Origin: Molossus alvarezi
Lineage: Eukaryota > Chordata > Mammalia > Chiroptera > Molossidae
Length of the DNA: 64,000 nt
Assembly: GCA_037176705.1 (NCBI GenBank)
Contig: CM073889.1
Span: 101,697,890 to 101,761,889, forward strand
Reading direction: 5' to 3'
The notes under the pieces were generated by a model. The model worked only from the letters and a program-made list of their open reading frames with translations. It made no database searches and was not told the DNA's origin. The position numbers and the translations under genes were made by a program. This document shows positions 23,819 to 35,864 of the stretch, in pieces. Positions within the stretch are counted from its first letter, which is position 1; every line of letters starts with the position of its first letter.

Positions 23819-23905
23819 TCCTCCTTTTCAAGGGAAAATGCCCAGGCGCAGAGAGGTGCTAGGGTTTGCTCAGGGCAGAGTCCACCGCTAAGAACACTAA
23901 CACAG
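23819..23905 (-). repeat. MIR-like fragment (antisense)
   Basis: 'AAAATGCCCAGGCGCAGAGA' then 'CTCAGGGCAGAGTCCACCGC' resembles the reverse complement of the MIR core. It is weak and short. Confidence 0.45.
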
Positions 23906-26032
23906 GAATGCCGGCTGCTCAGCTCCCCTCTGAAGCCTGCCCGGCCACCGTCTCCCCAAGGAGAGGCTGTTCTGAGAAAGGAGCTCTGGTTATCAACCTC
24001 TTGGCACATGTAGAAGGTTGTTGGCGATGGGAGGCCTGGGTAACAATGACCATGTGTCAGAATCACGTGACGTCTCCAGATTAAACACCAACCTGCCCCT
24101 GTCCACGGCACCGCGACGTTTGCTGGCGTCACCCATGGGTGTTTCCAGAGGGGAGCTGGCTGCACATTCTACAGCTCCTCTCATGCATGAAGACTAACAG
24201 CCGTGGGAGACGGGTTTAAACTCCCAAAGAAGTCAGACAGGTTTGTCTACAGCTGTCAGTCACTAGTGAGAATAAACAGACCCTACTTAAGAAGGTGCCC
24301 GGGCAGCCTCAGAGTCAGGTTCACCAGACCCACAGCTAACCCCAGGCGGATCTCCCCAGCCTCTGGAAAGAAATCAGGCAAAGGTTTCGGTGCAACCCAC
24401 GTTCCACCTTCCCCGTGCTGTCAAAGAGAAGATGCTTTCCTCCTGGTTCTGACTCGGATACTTAATCATTTCAATTCTGGCAAAATCTGACGACCCAGGA
24501 AACTCAAGCTGAAAGAGCCGCCCCACTGGACAGCACTCCCGCACATCATCATCACCTGGCTCCACACACTCCCGGTGGCTTCCCCACCTCACCTGCACAG
24601 ACTCATCTCCCAACTGTCCCAACAGGAACCTTCCACTCCAGGAGGGAAGCCCCTCTCTGCTCCCTTCTCCACACCTTTCATTGCCCTCTGCCTCCTAGAC
24701 CATCTCCCTTCTCCCACTGGCCACGTTGCAAGGTCTTCCAAGCCTGCTATTGAAAATACTCCAGGTCACAGTGGCCACAACATCCTGCATCCTCGTTAGT
24801 GCTCAGTCCCCTGCACATCCCTCCTGGTCCTGTTTGTGCTGCTGCTGCTGAAGACAGAACTTCAGGTGGCAGGAGCTGTTCTGCTCCCCCCCCCCACCCC
24901 GCAGAACTAAGACAAGCACACGGATACCCGTACACAAATGTAGTACAGCCAGATGTTAAGTGAATGAGATTTCTTCAGCCGCAGATGGCGTGGATGGGGT
25001 GAGACGGGCTCCCCTCACGTTCATGGCACCACGCACTAACAGGTACAACATGCCAAGGTCAACACCTCCCAGTAAAGGCCGAAATGTCAGGCACGAATCT
25101 CGAATGTACGCATGGACGTACAAGCAGTGGACGGTCTGGGAGGGCAAAACTGCAGCCCTAACTTAAGATTGAGCCAGGGTACTGCTCCCTGATAATTCTC
25201 CTTTATGCGGGTGGCTTTTTGTTTTCTAATGTGTTTATAAGCCGTCTAAACAGGGCAAGAGTTACCTCTTGAGAGACACATCCACAGGACCTCAGTGTTG
25301 AAGAAGGGCCTTACCGTCTTGGGGTGCAACTCTGCTCTTTGTAAGAGGACAATGGAAAACAGGTTCTCTGACTTGTGGGTTCTATGGCCCAGTTAATATT
25401 TACTTACTTTCAGAGATCGGCGCCAACATTCTCCCAAAGAAGAGACATTTTAATCCCCCCGAAGGAAGGATTACCTCAGAAAAGGACGGTCTTTTAACCG
25501 AACGCACGCCTGTGGACAAGGTAGCAGGTCTTCCCCATGGAAGGCCAGCAGCCCGTCTGAATCCTCCAGCGCAGGTCAAGGGGGCAGCTGGGGGGCCATC
25601 CAGTCATCTGACAGCTGTGTCCTTAGCTTGGGCTAGAATTGCTCTTCCTGAGACTTTCACCCACTCACCATAGCTGTGAGTGACCTCAGGGAGAGAAAAT
25701 AACAAATCTCATGGACCCAGAATGAAGCGTAAATCCTCAGTAGCACTAACCCTCCCCGCCTGCCTGTCCCACTCAGTGTTAAGCTCAGAACTCCGCTGGA
25801 CAGCGTTCAGATCCAATGCCCACCCCAGCTGTCAACCCCACCCCGTCTGAACTCATCTCTTCTCTAGAAAAAGCCCCTGAAACATTTCAACCATGTCGCC
25901 CACATAGTGGTCTCCAGCCTCCCTCACACCCTGGCCTTTCTCCTCACGATGTTTGTTCTTCAATGTATCTGTTCCTCCCAAAGCACAGGACTTACTGGGG
26001 GGCGGGGGGCACAAAGCCATAGAAGTCATGGT
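23906..26032. other. Gene-free stretch, no recognised repeat
   Basis: About 2.1 kb without a feature I can name apart from a C run at about 24887-24895. Several short frames exist and none has a domain or splice context. Confidence 0.45.
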
Positions 26033-26045
26033 TGCCCCCTTGTGG
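26033..26045 (-). promoter_or_regulatory. CTCF-like motif (minus)
   Basis: 'TGCCCCCTTGTGG' on the plus strand gives 'CCACAAGGGGGCA' on the minus strand. This matches the CTCF core CCASYAGRKGGCR with one mismatch. Prediction by eye only. Confidence 0.4.
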
Positions 26046-26620
26046 AGCTCACAGCCTGGCTGGGGGAAAAAGACTAATACATTACACGAAGAAGAACCCC
26101 CCTCCTTCCCTTCCCTCCTCAAAAGCTTACACCTACACGTCAAATTGTGTGACTAGACCACAGATGCTGAAGGGACTGCGAGGAAGGGGAGCCTAGTAAG
26201 GACTGTGTTTCCAGGAGCACCAGTCACTGTGCTTACCATTCTTCCCACATCCCCCCCCCCTCAAAAAAACCAGACTGCAGACGGACAGCCCTGACCCCGC
26301 CTGCCATAGCCCTGATGCCTCGGTTGCCCTCAGCCCGTGAAGTAGGAACATCAGTGACCCCAAGAAGGTGTGCCTAGAGAGAATCAAGTTCTGGACAGAA
26401 CTCCCGATTGTGGGACAACCAGGAGGCAAGGGCCAAGTGTCCCAGGGTCTTGAACACTGTCAAACACAGCTCAAGGGGCAGAAGCCCCTCCCCACTGCCA
26501 ACCAAAGGCAGAGGGAGAAAGTTTCTAGAGGAAAAAATCACATGAGGTGTTTGTTTTTAGACGCCCCAATTCAGGAAGCTGGGTGGCTGAGGAACCCAGC
26601 CATGGGTAGGGCCACCAGCT

Positions 26621-26637
26621 TTTTTTTTTTTTTTTTG
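26621..26637. repeat. Poly-T tract
   Basis: About 17 uninterrupted T. No recognisable SINE body adjoins it, so its origin is unclear. Confidence 0.9.
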
Positions 26638-26741
26638 CTAAACTGGTTTGGCATCTTTTTTTGTTTATGGAAATGACTGTATGAGTGTAGGCTGCATGCG
26701 GTGCAGAGGTCTGAGGGCCCTTCTCTCAGTGTTTGTATTTC

Positions 26742-26755
26742 CCAGCAGAGGGCGG
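26742..26755 (+). promoter_or_regulatory. CTCF-like motif (plus)
   Basis: 'CCAGCAGAGGGCGG' fits the CTCF core CCASYAGRKGGCR at all but possibly the last position. It lies in apparently repeat-free sequence. Orientation is forward, opposite to the motifs at 26033 and 59412. Confidence 0.5.
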
Positions 26756-29080
26756 AGAAGCCACCCTGCTCACAAAGAGGCTTCACTACATCCTCAGCTG
26801 CCACCGCACTTTGATCTTGCAGGAAAAGGGCCATTTCTAAAACTGTTCTGCTTGGCCCGAATTCTTTCTTTGAAATCAGGTTCAAAAATGTATTTCTGCA
26901 TGTTCACATTGTCTAACAGCAAAAGCATGAGGGAGACAGTCTTCAGAACATTTTCCTCGACTCCCCATCCCCAAGCAAGCTCCTGCCAAAAGCTAGCATA
27001 TGGTTGGAATGTCACTACGGCTCAGAGTAGGAATCCCGGTCCCAGGATTTGACACTGCAGATTAAGGAGAGCAGAAGAATGTCTACTGTGTGGGTAAACA
27101 GTCTGGAAAGACCATGCCGATCTACTATGCCAGGGAAATCGACCTTCCCACAAAGGATGCTCTGCTGTTAAGGAGCAGATTTGCTACACAACTGCCAACA
27201 CTGCTCAACCACAGCCCCGTGGAACCAAGGAGGCAGACACTGGAACGTCAGATGGCCAGGAAATCTGTGACACATCCTAGAAGCCAACTCGGGACCCCTG
27301 AGCCCTTAACCGCATCACATTAACTTTCCTTCATGGGCTGTCACCTAGGACATCAGATCCGATTATGAAGTGTCCACGGTCTCCTAAGTCCAGCACTGTG
27401 CCAACCTTTCGGAGGCATCACCTGCAACCCAGAGGTTGGACTAGCAGTGCCCAAGTAGTTGGAAGACGCCTTTCGGTTATACGACACCTCACAGCTGACC
27501 CTGCCCGTCCATGCCAGCCCTGTCAGGGCAGCGTCTCCCTCTCACCTGCCCAGGTACTAAGAGCAACATCCTTGGGCAAAGCAAGTGCCCTTGGTGGAAA
27601 CCTCCTTTTACAAACAGGTTGAAGCAACCGTGTTTTACATTTCAATGATATTTTGTTTGGTGCTCATGCAACTGTAGCTAATAACAAAAATGACTTCATG
27701 GAACACAGTGCAATCAGCAGATCTTCTGAAATGAATTGCTACCAAAGTTGTCAGCTTCCCAAGAAACAGATGATTAAAGACCTCGCATACACAGACCTCC
27801 AGAGAGTGAGAAGTCCAACCCGGCCCGCTTGTAATTTATTCCTGCTCTCCCCTCTACCACCTCATGACTCTCCCAAAGACGAAAAGTCATGGACAGGAAC
27901 CGATCCACCCAGAGGCAGAGCTCAGAGCGGGCAGAGAGCCTGCCCCACTCCTCCCTCTGGGTGCCTCCCACTCCCCCAGGAGATTGGCAGACAGGGGCCC
28001 CATTCATGTCCCGGTTTTCCCCTCCACCACAATCTCAGCCCAGCCCTGGGGACTTACACTTTTCCAACCTGTCCCGTTAAGGGAGAAGGGGAACCCCTGG
28101 CAGCAGCTCTGGGCACGGCTCTCCTGGGGCACATAATCTTCACTTCTCCTCCTATCTTGTTTCATTACCTTCAGGCATCGCCAGCAGCCCAGGTGCCTGA
28201 TACTGTGGGAAACTCTCTACACTGCATTCCTGATCGGACTATGAGCGCCTTTCCTAACAAAAAACAAGAGTCACGGATCTGGTCAGCATCTCCTTCTAAT
28301 GGCTTTTTGGGCAAAAACCAGCTTCATACAGTGGAGGCCAGGCCCCCCTCACAGCCAGGAGTCTTCAAGCTGCCACAGGATCAAGGAAACCGGGAGCTGG
28401 CTGTCCCACACCAGCCTGGACGCTGAGTGACTACTTTGCTTACATCAGTAACAAATCATGACACAAATTCTAATTTGCTCTGAGAACCAAAAACACAGGT
28501 TAGATGACCTCTAACATCACTTCCATGTCTAAATTCTATACATTTCATATTGTAGCCACGTGGGCAGGACTATAATCTTACTATTTTAACAAAAAATAGC
28601 ATCGCAAAATAGTTCAAGTTATTGGATAGATAACATTTCAGACAAAGAAAATTTTAAGGAAATTAAGGGTGTCTCTTCTGCCTGAAACGAGATGGTTTTC
28701 AGTGATCGCGACAGGTTTTAGACAAGGTGGCCAGTAGGTCCTCATGTAGGGCCTGGACACAGAAGCTGAGCCACACCCACCTGTGAGCTTAGGTGTCAGG
28801 TGACTCACCACTCCCAATCCTGGGCAGCTTTTGCCTTGTTATTTCTACTTTAGTGATCTCTACGCAGTCATTACTTAGGTCTCATTTTCACTATTTCTCC
28901 ATTTCAGGTCTCAAACATGCCTCCTAAAATTACACCTAACTATGGATGGCATTCTCTTCAAATAAAGCATAACATCCCAGCCTGGCCAATGACATGACTG
29001 TCATGACGACTAACACATCCTGCCTGCTATCAGCCAGAGTCTACTTTAAGAAGAGCAGAACACGTACTTTCACTAACAAC
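26756..29080. other. Gene-free stretch; contains a 257-codon open frame
   Basis: About 2.3 kb. The plus-strand frame at 27653-28426 is the longest in the window but starts in AT-rich sequence and passes into Pro/Ser-rich, domain-free protein. Its codon pattern does not look coding, and two other frames overlap it. I do not call it a gene. Confidence 0.45.
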
Positions 29081-29081
29081 T

Positions 29082-29113
29082 GTGAGACACACACACACAC
29101 ACACACACACACC
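29082..29113. repeat. CA microsatellite
   Basis: About 15 uninterrupted CA/AC dinucleotides. Confidence 0.97.
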
Positions 29114-29336
29114 CCATTTAACAGTTCTCTCATTTAAGAAAAACATACTCTTTGGCGAGGTAGTCCCATATATTATACACCAAACCTGTGACTCAATGCC
29201 TTCTCCTATAGAGTGAGATCTATTTAACAGAGTTTTCAAATTGAGATGATTTTTTTTTTTAAATTTGAGTCTCTACCAAGAGAGGCAAGTAGAAAATGTT
29301 CCTTCGTGTTGGAGCTGGGTTAAGAAATGTTAAGAC

Positions 29337-29450
29337 TGCCCTGGCAGGTTTGGTGCAGTGGTTAGAGTATCGACCCTTGAACCAAAGGGTCGAGTGCATG
29401 TACCTGGGTTGCAGGTTCGATCCCCAGCCCCAGTAGTGTTGAGGTATTGT
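29337..29450 (+). repeat. VES SINE, head only
   Basis: Head 'GCCCTGGCAGGTTTGGTGCA' with 'GGTTGCAGGTTCGATCCCCA'. It then stops: no CT stretch or A tail follows. It is therefore 3'-truncated, which is unusual for a retroposed SINE and suggests a later deletion. Confidence 0.88.
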
Positions 29451-30378
29451 GGTGAGCTATACACTGCTTTGTGAAGGCTTCCCTCTCCCTTCTATCAGGA
29501 GGGTGTGCAACTCATCAGGTATCTGGCAGGTTTCCCCAATGTCTCGGGGTGGGGAGGTCGGGGGGTCAGGGGGTGGGCATCACTAGAGAACCAGGGGTTG
29601 GTTGTGGGCTTCCAAGGATTGAAGTCACTGAGAATATGCTGGAAAGCTAACTGGTGACCAACTCAGGAGAGAGATGCATCTACTGACTGATGTTTAGAAT
29701 AACCTGTTTGGGAAACCAGGCCAGTCAGATTCTCCTTCCCAGGGGCCTGTTCATTCAGTCACAAGACAGCTTGAGGGACGGGATCGTGTTAGATGGTTCC
29801 CTCAAGCTACAAGGCAGGTGGAAGGCTCTCCCACACCAAGGCTGATGGCTCATCAACAATCAAAGATTCTCTTCCAAAGTGATGGTTACACTCAGACAAC
29901 TTGTCCCTGTTCTCTTTTCAGGAGTTCTAGAGGAATCATTTTTATCAGCTCCAGAGAATTATACCTTATGCCAGGTACCAGGCCATTGCTATCTACCTGA
30001 GAAGACACACTGGCCTCAGGACTTACTGGCCACACATTTTCAGTGATCCCTGAGGGGGGATTCACCTGACCAATGAGTGATCACAGCCATTACACATGTA
30101 TCAAGGTCACTTCATCCTGCCCAGCCTTGTCCCCAAATTCCATCTGAAACTTGAGCATTCTAGACCCTGAATATTGGAACAGAAGTCCAAATTATAAATG
30201 CACCAACCTGATGCATCTTGATTATAGGCTATTATAGTCCTTAAACATTTTCTGTAATGTATTAGTACTTTAACAGTTATAAGCTATTTGTACACAAAAT
30301 AGACAGTAAAATTTCCCTCCTTACTCCTGCTTCCCACCCCACCTACCAAGAGAAACCACTTATAAGCTCAGAGTTTTG
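29451..30378. other. Gene-free stretch, no recognised repeat
   Basis: About 0.9 kb with a GT/G-rich patch at about 29545-29575 and nothing else I recognise. Confidence 0.45.
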
Positions 30379-30587
30379 TTGTTTTTTTAATCCTCACATG
30401 AGGATATAGTTTTTTGTGTGTCTGTATTTTTTTTTTATTGATTTAGAAAGGGGGGGGGGTCCTATAGCAGGAACCCCAGCTGGGAGCAAACCTGAAACCT
30501 AGGTATGTGTCCTGACTGTGAATCTAACCCACAACCTTTTGGTGTACAGGACGATGCTCCAACCAACTGTGCCACCCAGCCAGGGCT
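30379..30587 (-). repeat. VES SINE (antisense)
   Basis: Poly-T, 'AATCCTCACATGAGGATA', a shortened GA stretch ending in a G run, then a head reading 'CAACTGTGCCACCCAGCCAG'. Flanks 'AAGCTCAGAGTTTTG' (30364) and 'GAGCTCAGAACTTTG' (30588) are the duplication. Confidence 0.93.
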
Positions 30588-31690
30588 GAGCTCAGAACTT
30601 TGATTTCATAAGATTCCTCACAGGAGAGTAGGCTTAGTTAAAAGTCTCATAAAAACACCACTGATAGGAACTCAACACACGACTTTGGGGCTGGGGGGGG
30701 GGTAGAAACTAGAGCTCCCCCCACCCCAGCTATGACCTGCTACATTTCATCATTAGAAACCAAGTATAAGTACACAACATTCACTTTTATGAAGGTCAAA
30801 ATCTTGGGTATCAACTTTTATTTCATTTGTAAAGAACTGCAGTCTTGAATGCATCTATGGAATCGATGGTTTCAATCTTTTAAGTGAATGTAAAAGATGC
30901 CAAGATCGTTTTATAGGAAGAACTCCCTGGAAAGGATGTTAGAGACCTACAAAGTTAGCTGCACCCCCTAAGCATATTCTCAGTGACTGAATCCTGGCAA
31001 GCACACCCCCAGCTGTGACCTCTGAACAAAGACCAGAGACTCTCCCCCATTTCCTTAGGGAAAGCATTGCTGTGTAATGCCCAAGGCTCTCTCTGCTTTG
31101 AAGATTTGAAATGTCAAAGACCACTCCCAAGCACCTCTTGCACATGAGGCAACGTGCTAGGTGCCTTCACTGGCATTATCACATGTCTCCAGGTGCCAAG
31201 GATGGTTTCTGTACACTGCACGAGGCTTCCTATCACTGAGCCTGAAAGAAGAGGCTTCCACCACACCATGACGGGTGTAAGGACGTGGCCTCTGCTTCAT
31301 CCATCCTCCCGCAGCTCCACATTCTGATCCAAGCTTTTGACCACCGCCCCTTTCAGTCTAGAGATTATTTATCAAATGCCCCAACCTCTAGAGACAAATT
31401 TATAGCAGATGAGAAAAAGTCATAGTAGGCAAATAGCTGTAAAAATCAGAATTGGATCACCCCCTGAAAGGTCATGAAAATGCTTTCCCTCCTTGCTGCC
31501 CTCTGGCCCAGATCCTATTGGCTCTTGAGGATCTGGTTTAAGACCCTCCACTCTCCAAGCCCCTCCCCACCCCACCCCCAACCACACCCCGCTTATCCAG
31601 CTGAGACAGGTAATGACCCTTAGTCAAGAGATTATGTCCCATGCCCAGGGCTCCTTTCATCAATTTTTTTAAGCAATATGTAAGAATACC
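30588..31690. other. Gene-free stretch, no recognised repeat
   Basis: About 1.1 kb. A G run at about 30691-30701 and C-rich patches are the only notable composition. Confidence 0.45.
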
Positions 31691-31693
31691 ACC

Positions 31694-32024
31694 TTGTTTT
31701 ATTGTGCTTCACTTACTGTACTTCCCATATATGAGGTCGTTATTTTTTAAAATTTTGTGGCAGACCCTGCATTGAGCAAGTCTATTAGTGTCATTTTTCC
31801 AACAAGCTCAGACAATAGTTAGCTTTTTTTTTTAGCAATAACGTATTTATAAACTAAGGTACATACATGGTTTTTTCAGACATAATGCTATTGTACACTT
31901 AATAGACTATGGTAGAGTGTAAGCATAACTTTTATATGCATTGGGAAACCCCAAAAAATCCATGTGCCTCGCTGTATGGGATGGTCTGGAACTACGCCTG
32001 CAGTATCTCCAAGGGCTGCCTGCA
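31694..32024 (+). mobile_element. Tigger1-like DNA transposon fossil, internally deleted
   Basis: The left part has 'TTTATTGTGCTTCACTTACT', 'GTGGCAGACCCTGCATTGAG' and 'CATTTTTCCAACA'. The right part has 'TTTAGCAATAACGTATTTAT', 'CAGACATAATGCTATTGTAC' and 'CTTTTATATGCATTGGGAAA'. Both flank a junction at about 31820. In full-length Tigger1 these segments lie either side of the transposase gene, so the whole transposase region is missing. This is a non-autonomous deletion derivative of the TcMar-Tigger group, dead and diverged. Confidence 0.88.
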
Positions 32025-32754
32025 TGCAGCCTGAACGCTAGTCTCCAAAGCAAACAAAGCGGAGCCTACCTGCCGGCTGGCCCCGTGTGTGGCAAAGACA
32101 CTGTTACTATTTGTAGAAACCATGCATTCAGCATAAAGACAACCACTGCCCTGAGGGCTCTCAGCCTAGGTTAAACCAACAACTGAGAGATAAAATACCC
32201 CATTAGAGAGAGTTATAAAATTTCACAGAAGGCAAGGGTCTGTGGCATTTATAATGCACCACTTAGAAGAAGCACCGCTTGGGGCTTTGGCTGGCCTCTT
32301 GGTAATTCTAAGTTATTCAGCACTACACTAATGTGTTGCTAATTAAGACACTAACCCTAAGGCACAGACCCAGCTCAGAAGGACCCTCCTGGCTTTAACA
32401 GCATTGGAGGCAAACCTCTCTCTCCCTGTGCCTCCCTCCTCTCCCACTGCCAAAGCAGAAGGGCCTTCGTCCTTACACGTCAAACTTGATAAACAAACAG
32501 CAAAGGAAGTAAAGTGAAAAATCCGAGGTCCTTTCAGAGAGCCAGTTCTCACACCTGACATTTGGGAACATGGGCTGCTTCCTCCTGAGTCATGCCTGAA
32601 TCCCCTTGTCTCTCACATTGGAAGGGAACAGCTGCCCCTGTTGGGGACCTCGGCTGGTTCTCCCGCCCCTGCAGTCCCTAAACAACCTGGGTGCCCCCAC
32701 TCCCTGCTCCTCAGCTACATGGGTACCATCTGGGACACCAGGTAAAAAGTAAAG
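32025..32754. other. Gene-free stretch, no recognised repeat
   Basis: About 0.7 kb without a recognised feature. Confidence 0.45.
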
Positions 32755-32925
32755 ATAGACCTTAACAATATTGTATTAATATTAGTTTATTAACTGTACT
32801 AAATGTACAGGGAAAACTGGGTATGGGATATATGGGAACTCTCTGTACTACATTTGCAGTTTTTTCTGTAAATCTAAGGCTTCTAAAATTAAAAGTTTAT
32901 TTTAAAAAATAATGACAGCACAAAA
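32755..32925 (+). repeat. L1M 3' UTR end fragment
   Basis: 'TATATGGGAACTCTCTGTAC' then 'TTTTTCTGTAAATCTAAGGC' and 'TTCTAAAATTAAAAGTTTAT' is a typical L1M 3' end. A close relative occurs at 53.2 kb. Confidence 0.85.
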
Positions 32926-33375
32926 TGCTGATGAGGATGTGGAAAAAAATGGATCACTCAGACATTTGGCAGTTTCTTTAAAAAAAACTAAAGATGAACA
33001 ACAGTGAAACCCAACATTTGCACTTCTGGGATTTATCTCAGAAATTAAACTTAACATCCATACAAAAAACTGTACATAAATGTTTATGGCAGCTTTATTC
33101 ATAACAGCCATAACCTGGAAACAACCCAAATGTCCTTCAGTGGGTGAACAAACTGTGGTACAACTTACAATATAATAATCAGCAATAAAAAAGAATGAAT
33201 TATCAATACATGCAACAACCTAAGTAAATCTCCAGAGAAGTTTTAAGTGAAAAAATGCCAATTCCAAAAGTTTACAAACTATATGATTCTACACACACAC
33301 ACACACAACATTCTGACAAAATTACAGAAATGGAAAACTGATTAGTGGTTGACAGAGGTTAAAAAGGAGATGGAG
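32926..33375 (+). repeat. L1M LINE: ORF2 3' end and 3' UTR, left part
   Basis: 'GCACTTCTGGGATTTATCTC', 'TATGGCAGCTTTATTCATAA' and 'CCCAAATGTCCTTCAGTGGG' are the conserved end of L1 ORF2. A (CA)n run at 33291-33307 lies within it. The VES element that follows splits it from its right part. Confidence 0.92.
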
Positions 33376-33596
33376 TCCGGCTGGTGTGGCTCAGTGGTTG
33401 AGCGTCCACCCATGCACCAAGAGGTCGCCAGTTTAATTCCGGGTCAGGACACATGCCCAGGTTGTGGACCCGATCCCCAGTGGGGAGCATGCAGGAGGCG
33501 GCCAATCGATGTTCTCTCTCATCGCTGTTTCTGTCTCTCTCTCCCTCTCCCTTCCTCTCTCTCCAAAAATCAATAAAGAAAAAAAAAATTTTTTTT
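33376..33596 (+). repeat. VES SINE inside L1M
   Basis: Head 'CCGGCTGGTGTGGCTCAGTG', short-tail class ending 'AATCAATAAAGAAAAAAAAA'. Flanks 'AAAAGGAGATGGAG' and 'AAAAGAGGAGATAGAG' are a diverged duplication of L1M sequence, so the VES insertion is younger than the L1M. Confidence 0.95.
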
Positions 33597-33830
33597 AAAA
33601 GAGGAGATAGAGGCAGGTGGAGATGGGTGTGGCCATAAAAGAAATAGGAGGGATCCTTGTGGTGATGGAAATATACTGTATCAATGTTAATATACTAGTT
33701 GTGACATGCTATAGTTTTGCAAGATGTTGCCAATGTGGGAAATTAAGTAAAAGTTACAACAGATTTTTTATTACAAATGCATGTGAATGGACAAGTATCT
33801 CAAAATAAAGTTAATTTCTTTTTTACCCAC
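33597..33830 (+). repeat. L1M LINE 3' UTR, right part
   Basis: Continuation of the element at 32.9-33.4 kb: 'CTTGTGGTGATGGAAATATA', 'GCAAGATGTTGCCAATGTGG', 'AAGTATCTCAAAATAAAGTT'. Confidence 0.88.
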
Positions 33831-34249
33831 TAGGCCTGAACAAGCAGGCGGCCTGGGGGAGGTGTGGTGAGGCCCAAGCAGAGATCTGGAACCTGGGCCC
33901 AAGCGCAAGTGGGGTGGGAGTCCGCCAGGCCAGGCTGGGAGACAGGCCCACACGGGGGCTGAGACTGTGGAAGCCAGGCCCTCGAGAAAGGGAGCACGAT
34001 TATGGAAAAGTGAGGGTGGCCCGAATTTGAAGGTACTGGTGAATTATATGACCTTCTAACTTTAAACTTCTATTTCTATGACTCATGAACAGTTTTATGA
34101 CTCAAGGTTATACAACACAGAAATCTCGACTTTATATTCTGACTGCTGGTCCAAGTATCAGCAATGAATAAAATATATACCCACAAAATAAATCAAAACA
34201 AAAAAACTCATGTTGGACCAGCATCCCTTCCTTAATCTTTGACATGCCC
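33831..34249. other. Gene-free stretch, no recognised repeat
   Basis: About 0.4 kb, GC-rich at 33840-33990 but without clustered CpG. Nothing recognised. Confidence 0.4.
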
Positions 34250-34430
34250 TTCCCACCATTATTTTCATTTCATTTTCACTCTCAACAGCACTTAGGAAAA
34301 TCCAACCGCTCCCACTGAACACAAAGGTGAGAGAGATTAAGCCACTTGCCCAGGTTTTCACAGCAAGGAAACGGCATAAATGGAAGAAAGCTGGGCCTGC
34401 CTCCCTCTCCAGTCAATCCCATAGCTTCTA
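34250..34430 (-). repeat. MIR SINE (antisense)
   Basis: 'GAGAGATTAAGCCACTTGCC' followed by 'CAGGTTTTCACAGCAAGGAA' is a diverged reverse complement of the MIR core. Confidence 0.7.
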
Positions 34431-34814
34431 TCAGTAGCACCATCAGCATACAACCTTGAGCTCCTTGCTTCCTTAAGATTGGAAGATTATATTATAAATG
34501 GCTAGAACACAAGGTCAAGAGCTAGCAGGTGGGAGGAAATGCTTGCATGTTACCCATCTTTAGAAGAAAGAAAATGCAGGAAATTCAGCATTCCTCCATC
34601 TTTCTCTACTTGTTCCCATTTGCAAAGTGAGGAGTTGCAAAACTGCTCCCCATTGTTGCAGAGTTGCTCACCACACCTGCCTCCGAGACTCTCCTTCAGC
34701 TAGCATCCCCTCAGCTAGAATTTTCCAGGTCCAAGGAAAACCTCCCAGAAACACCAGAACCTCGAATGCTTGGCTGACAGTCCTTGTGCAGCCCCCCTCT
34801 TCAAATCAGCAGGC

Positions 34815-35185
34815 ACTGAGCATCTGTTATGAAAGGCACCATGCTCAGCCCTTGGCTTGGTGTCTGCCCTCGTGGATAAATTGAGGAGATAAAGCAAATA
34901 TGCAAAAGTTAAGCAATCACCCAAGAAATAAATAAGTGCCAACCAATGACAGAGCAGAGGCCTAAGAGGAGAATAAGAGAAAATGCCAAGACCAAGTAAT
35001 GAATAGACTTATTTACAGTAACTGCTTCAGACTACAGAGAATAGATATCCTTAGGCTTAGTCAGGAAAAGCTAGTTTGACCTTGGTCTTGAGAGACAGAA
35101 TGGATGGAGAAACGGACAGGGAAAGGATGTTCCAGGTAGAATCCGCATGGATGCAGAAAAGCTCAAGGTACAGCGAGAAGACAAG
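34815..35185 (+). repeat. Ancient mammalian repeat, family unassigned
   Basis: 'CACTGAGCATCTGTTATGAA' and, later, 'GGATGTTCCAGGTAGAATCC' resemble old interspersed repeats often found beside L2/MIR. Diverged and gapped. Confidence 0.5.
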
Positions 35186-35612
35186 TGGACTGGTTCTGCC
35201 GATGGGAAAGATTGCACCTACAGGCAATAATCAGCTGACAGTCTATCAGTCAGGAAGCTCTGGCTACAAGAAAGGCATCCAGCCGGCTTCACCAGGACAC
35301 TTCTCTGTCCTTGACATGAGGTCCAGGGTCTGGTGAGTTTCCAGGGTTATGTCAGCCTGAGGCCCATGGCTGCACAGGGGAGAGGTTCTGTCAAGATCAA
35401 ACTTCTGTCATGAAGTCAGATGGGGGTGTGGCTGATCCTGGGTGGGGCACCAACTGCCAGATGATTTCCACTTGATGAGAGCTGAGCGCTGTCCACAGAG
35501 CTCATCCTTAGAACAAACCTGCAAGAGAAGATTACAGGGGGAAACGCCAGAGGGGTTCCTCATCTAACAGCTGAATCCAGAGCTGGATTTGGAAATACAG
35601 CAACAGAGCTTC
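35186..35612. other. Gene-free stretch, no recognised repeat
   Basis: About 0.43 kb without a recognised feature. Confidence 0.4.
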
Positions 35613-35864
35613 CTCCCTGGGCCTATTTATTTATTTTAATATTTTTTCCTTACTGATTTCAGAGAGAGAGGAAGGGAGAGAGAGAGAGACAGAAACATCG
35701 ATGAGAGAGAACATCAATTGGCCGCCTCCTGCATGCCCCGCACTGAGGATCAGGCCCACAACCTGGGCATGTACCCTGACTGGGAATCAAACTGGCGACC
35801 TCTTGGTGCATGGGTCGATGCTCAACCACTGAGCCACCCCGGCCAGGCTCCCTGTGCCTATTTA
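35613..35864 (-). repeat. VES SINE (antisense) with 17-bp duplication
   Basis: Element at about 35630-35847, flanked by 'CTCCCTGGGCCTATTTA' (35613-35629) and 'CTCCCTGTGCCTATTTA' (35848-35864), one mismatch. Short-tail class; the head 'GAGCCACCCCGGCCAGG' is intact. Confidence 0.96.

Noticed and set aside
27653..28426. 257-codon plus-strand open frame
   Set aside because: Longest frame in the window, but its product is Pro/Ser-rich without a domain. Other frames overlap it, no splice or promoter context is visible, and it begins in AT-rich DNA. Chance is more likely.
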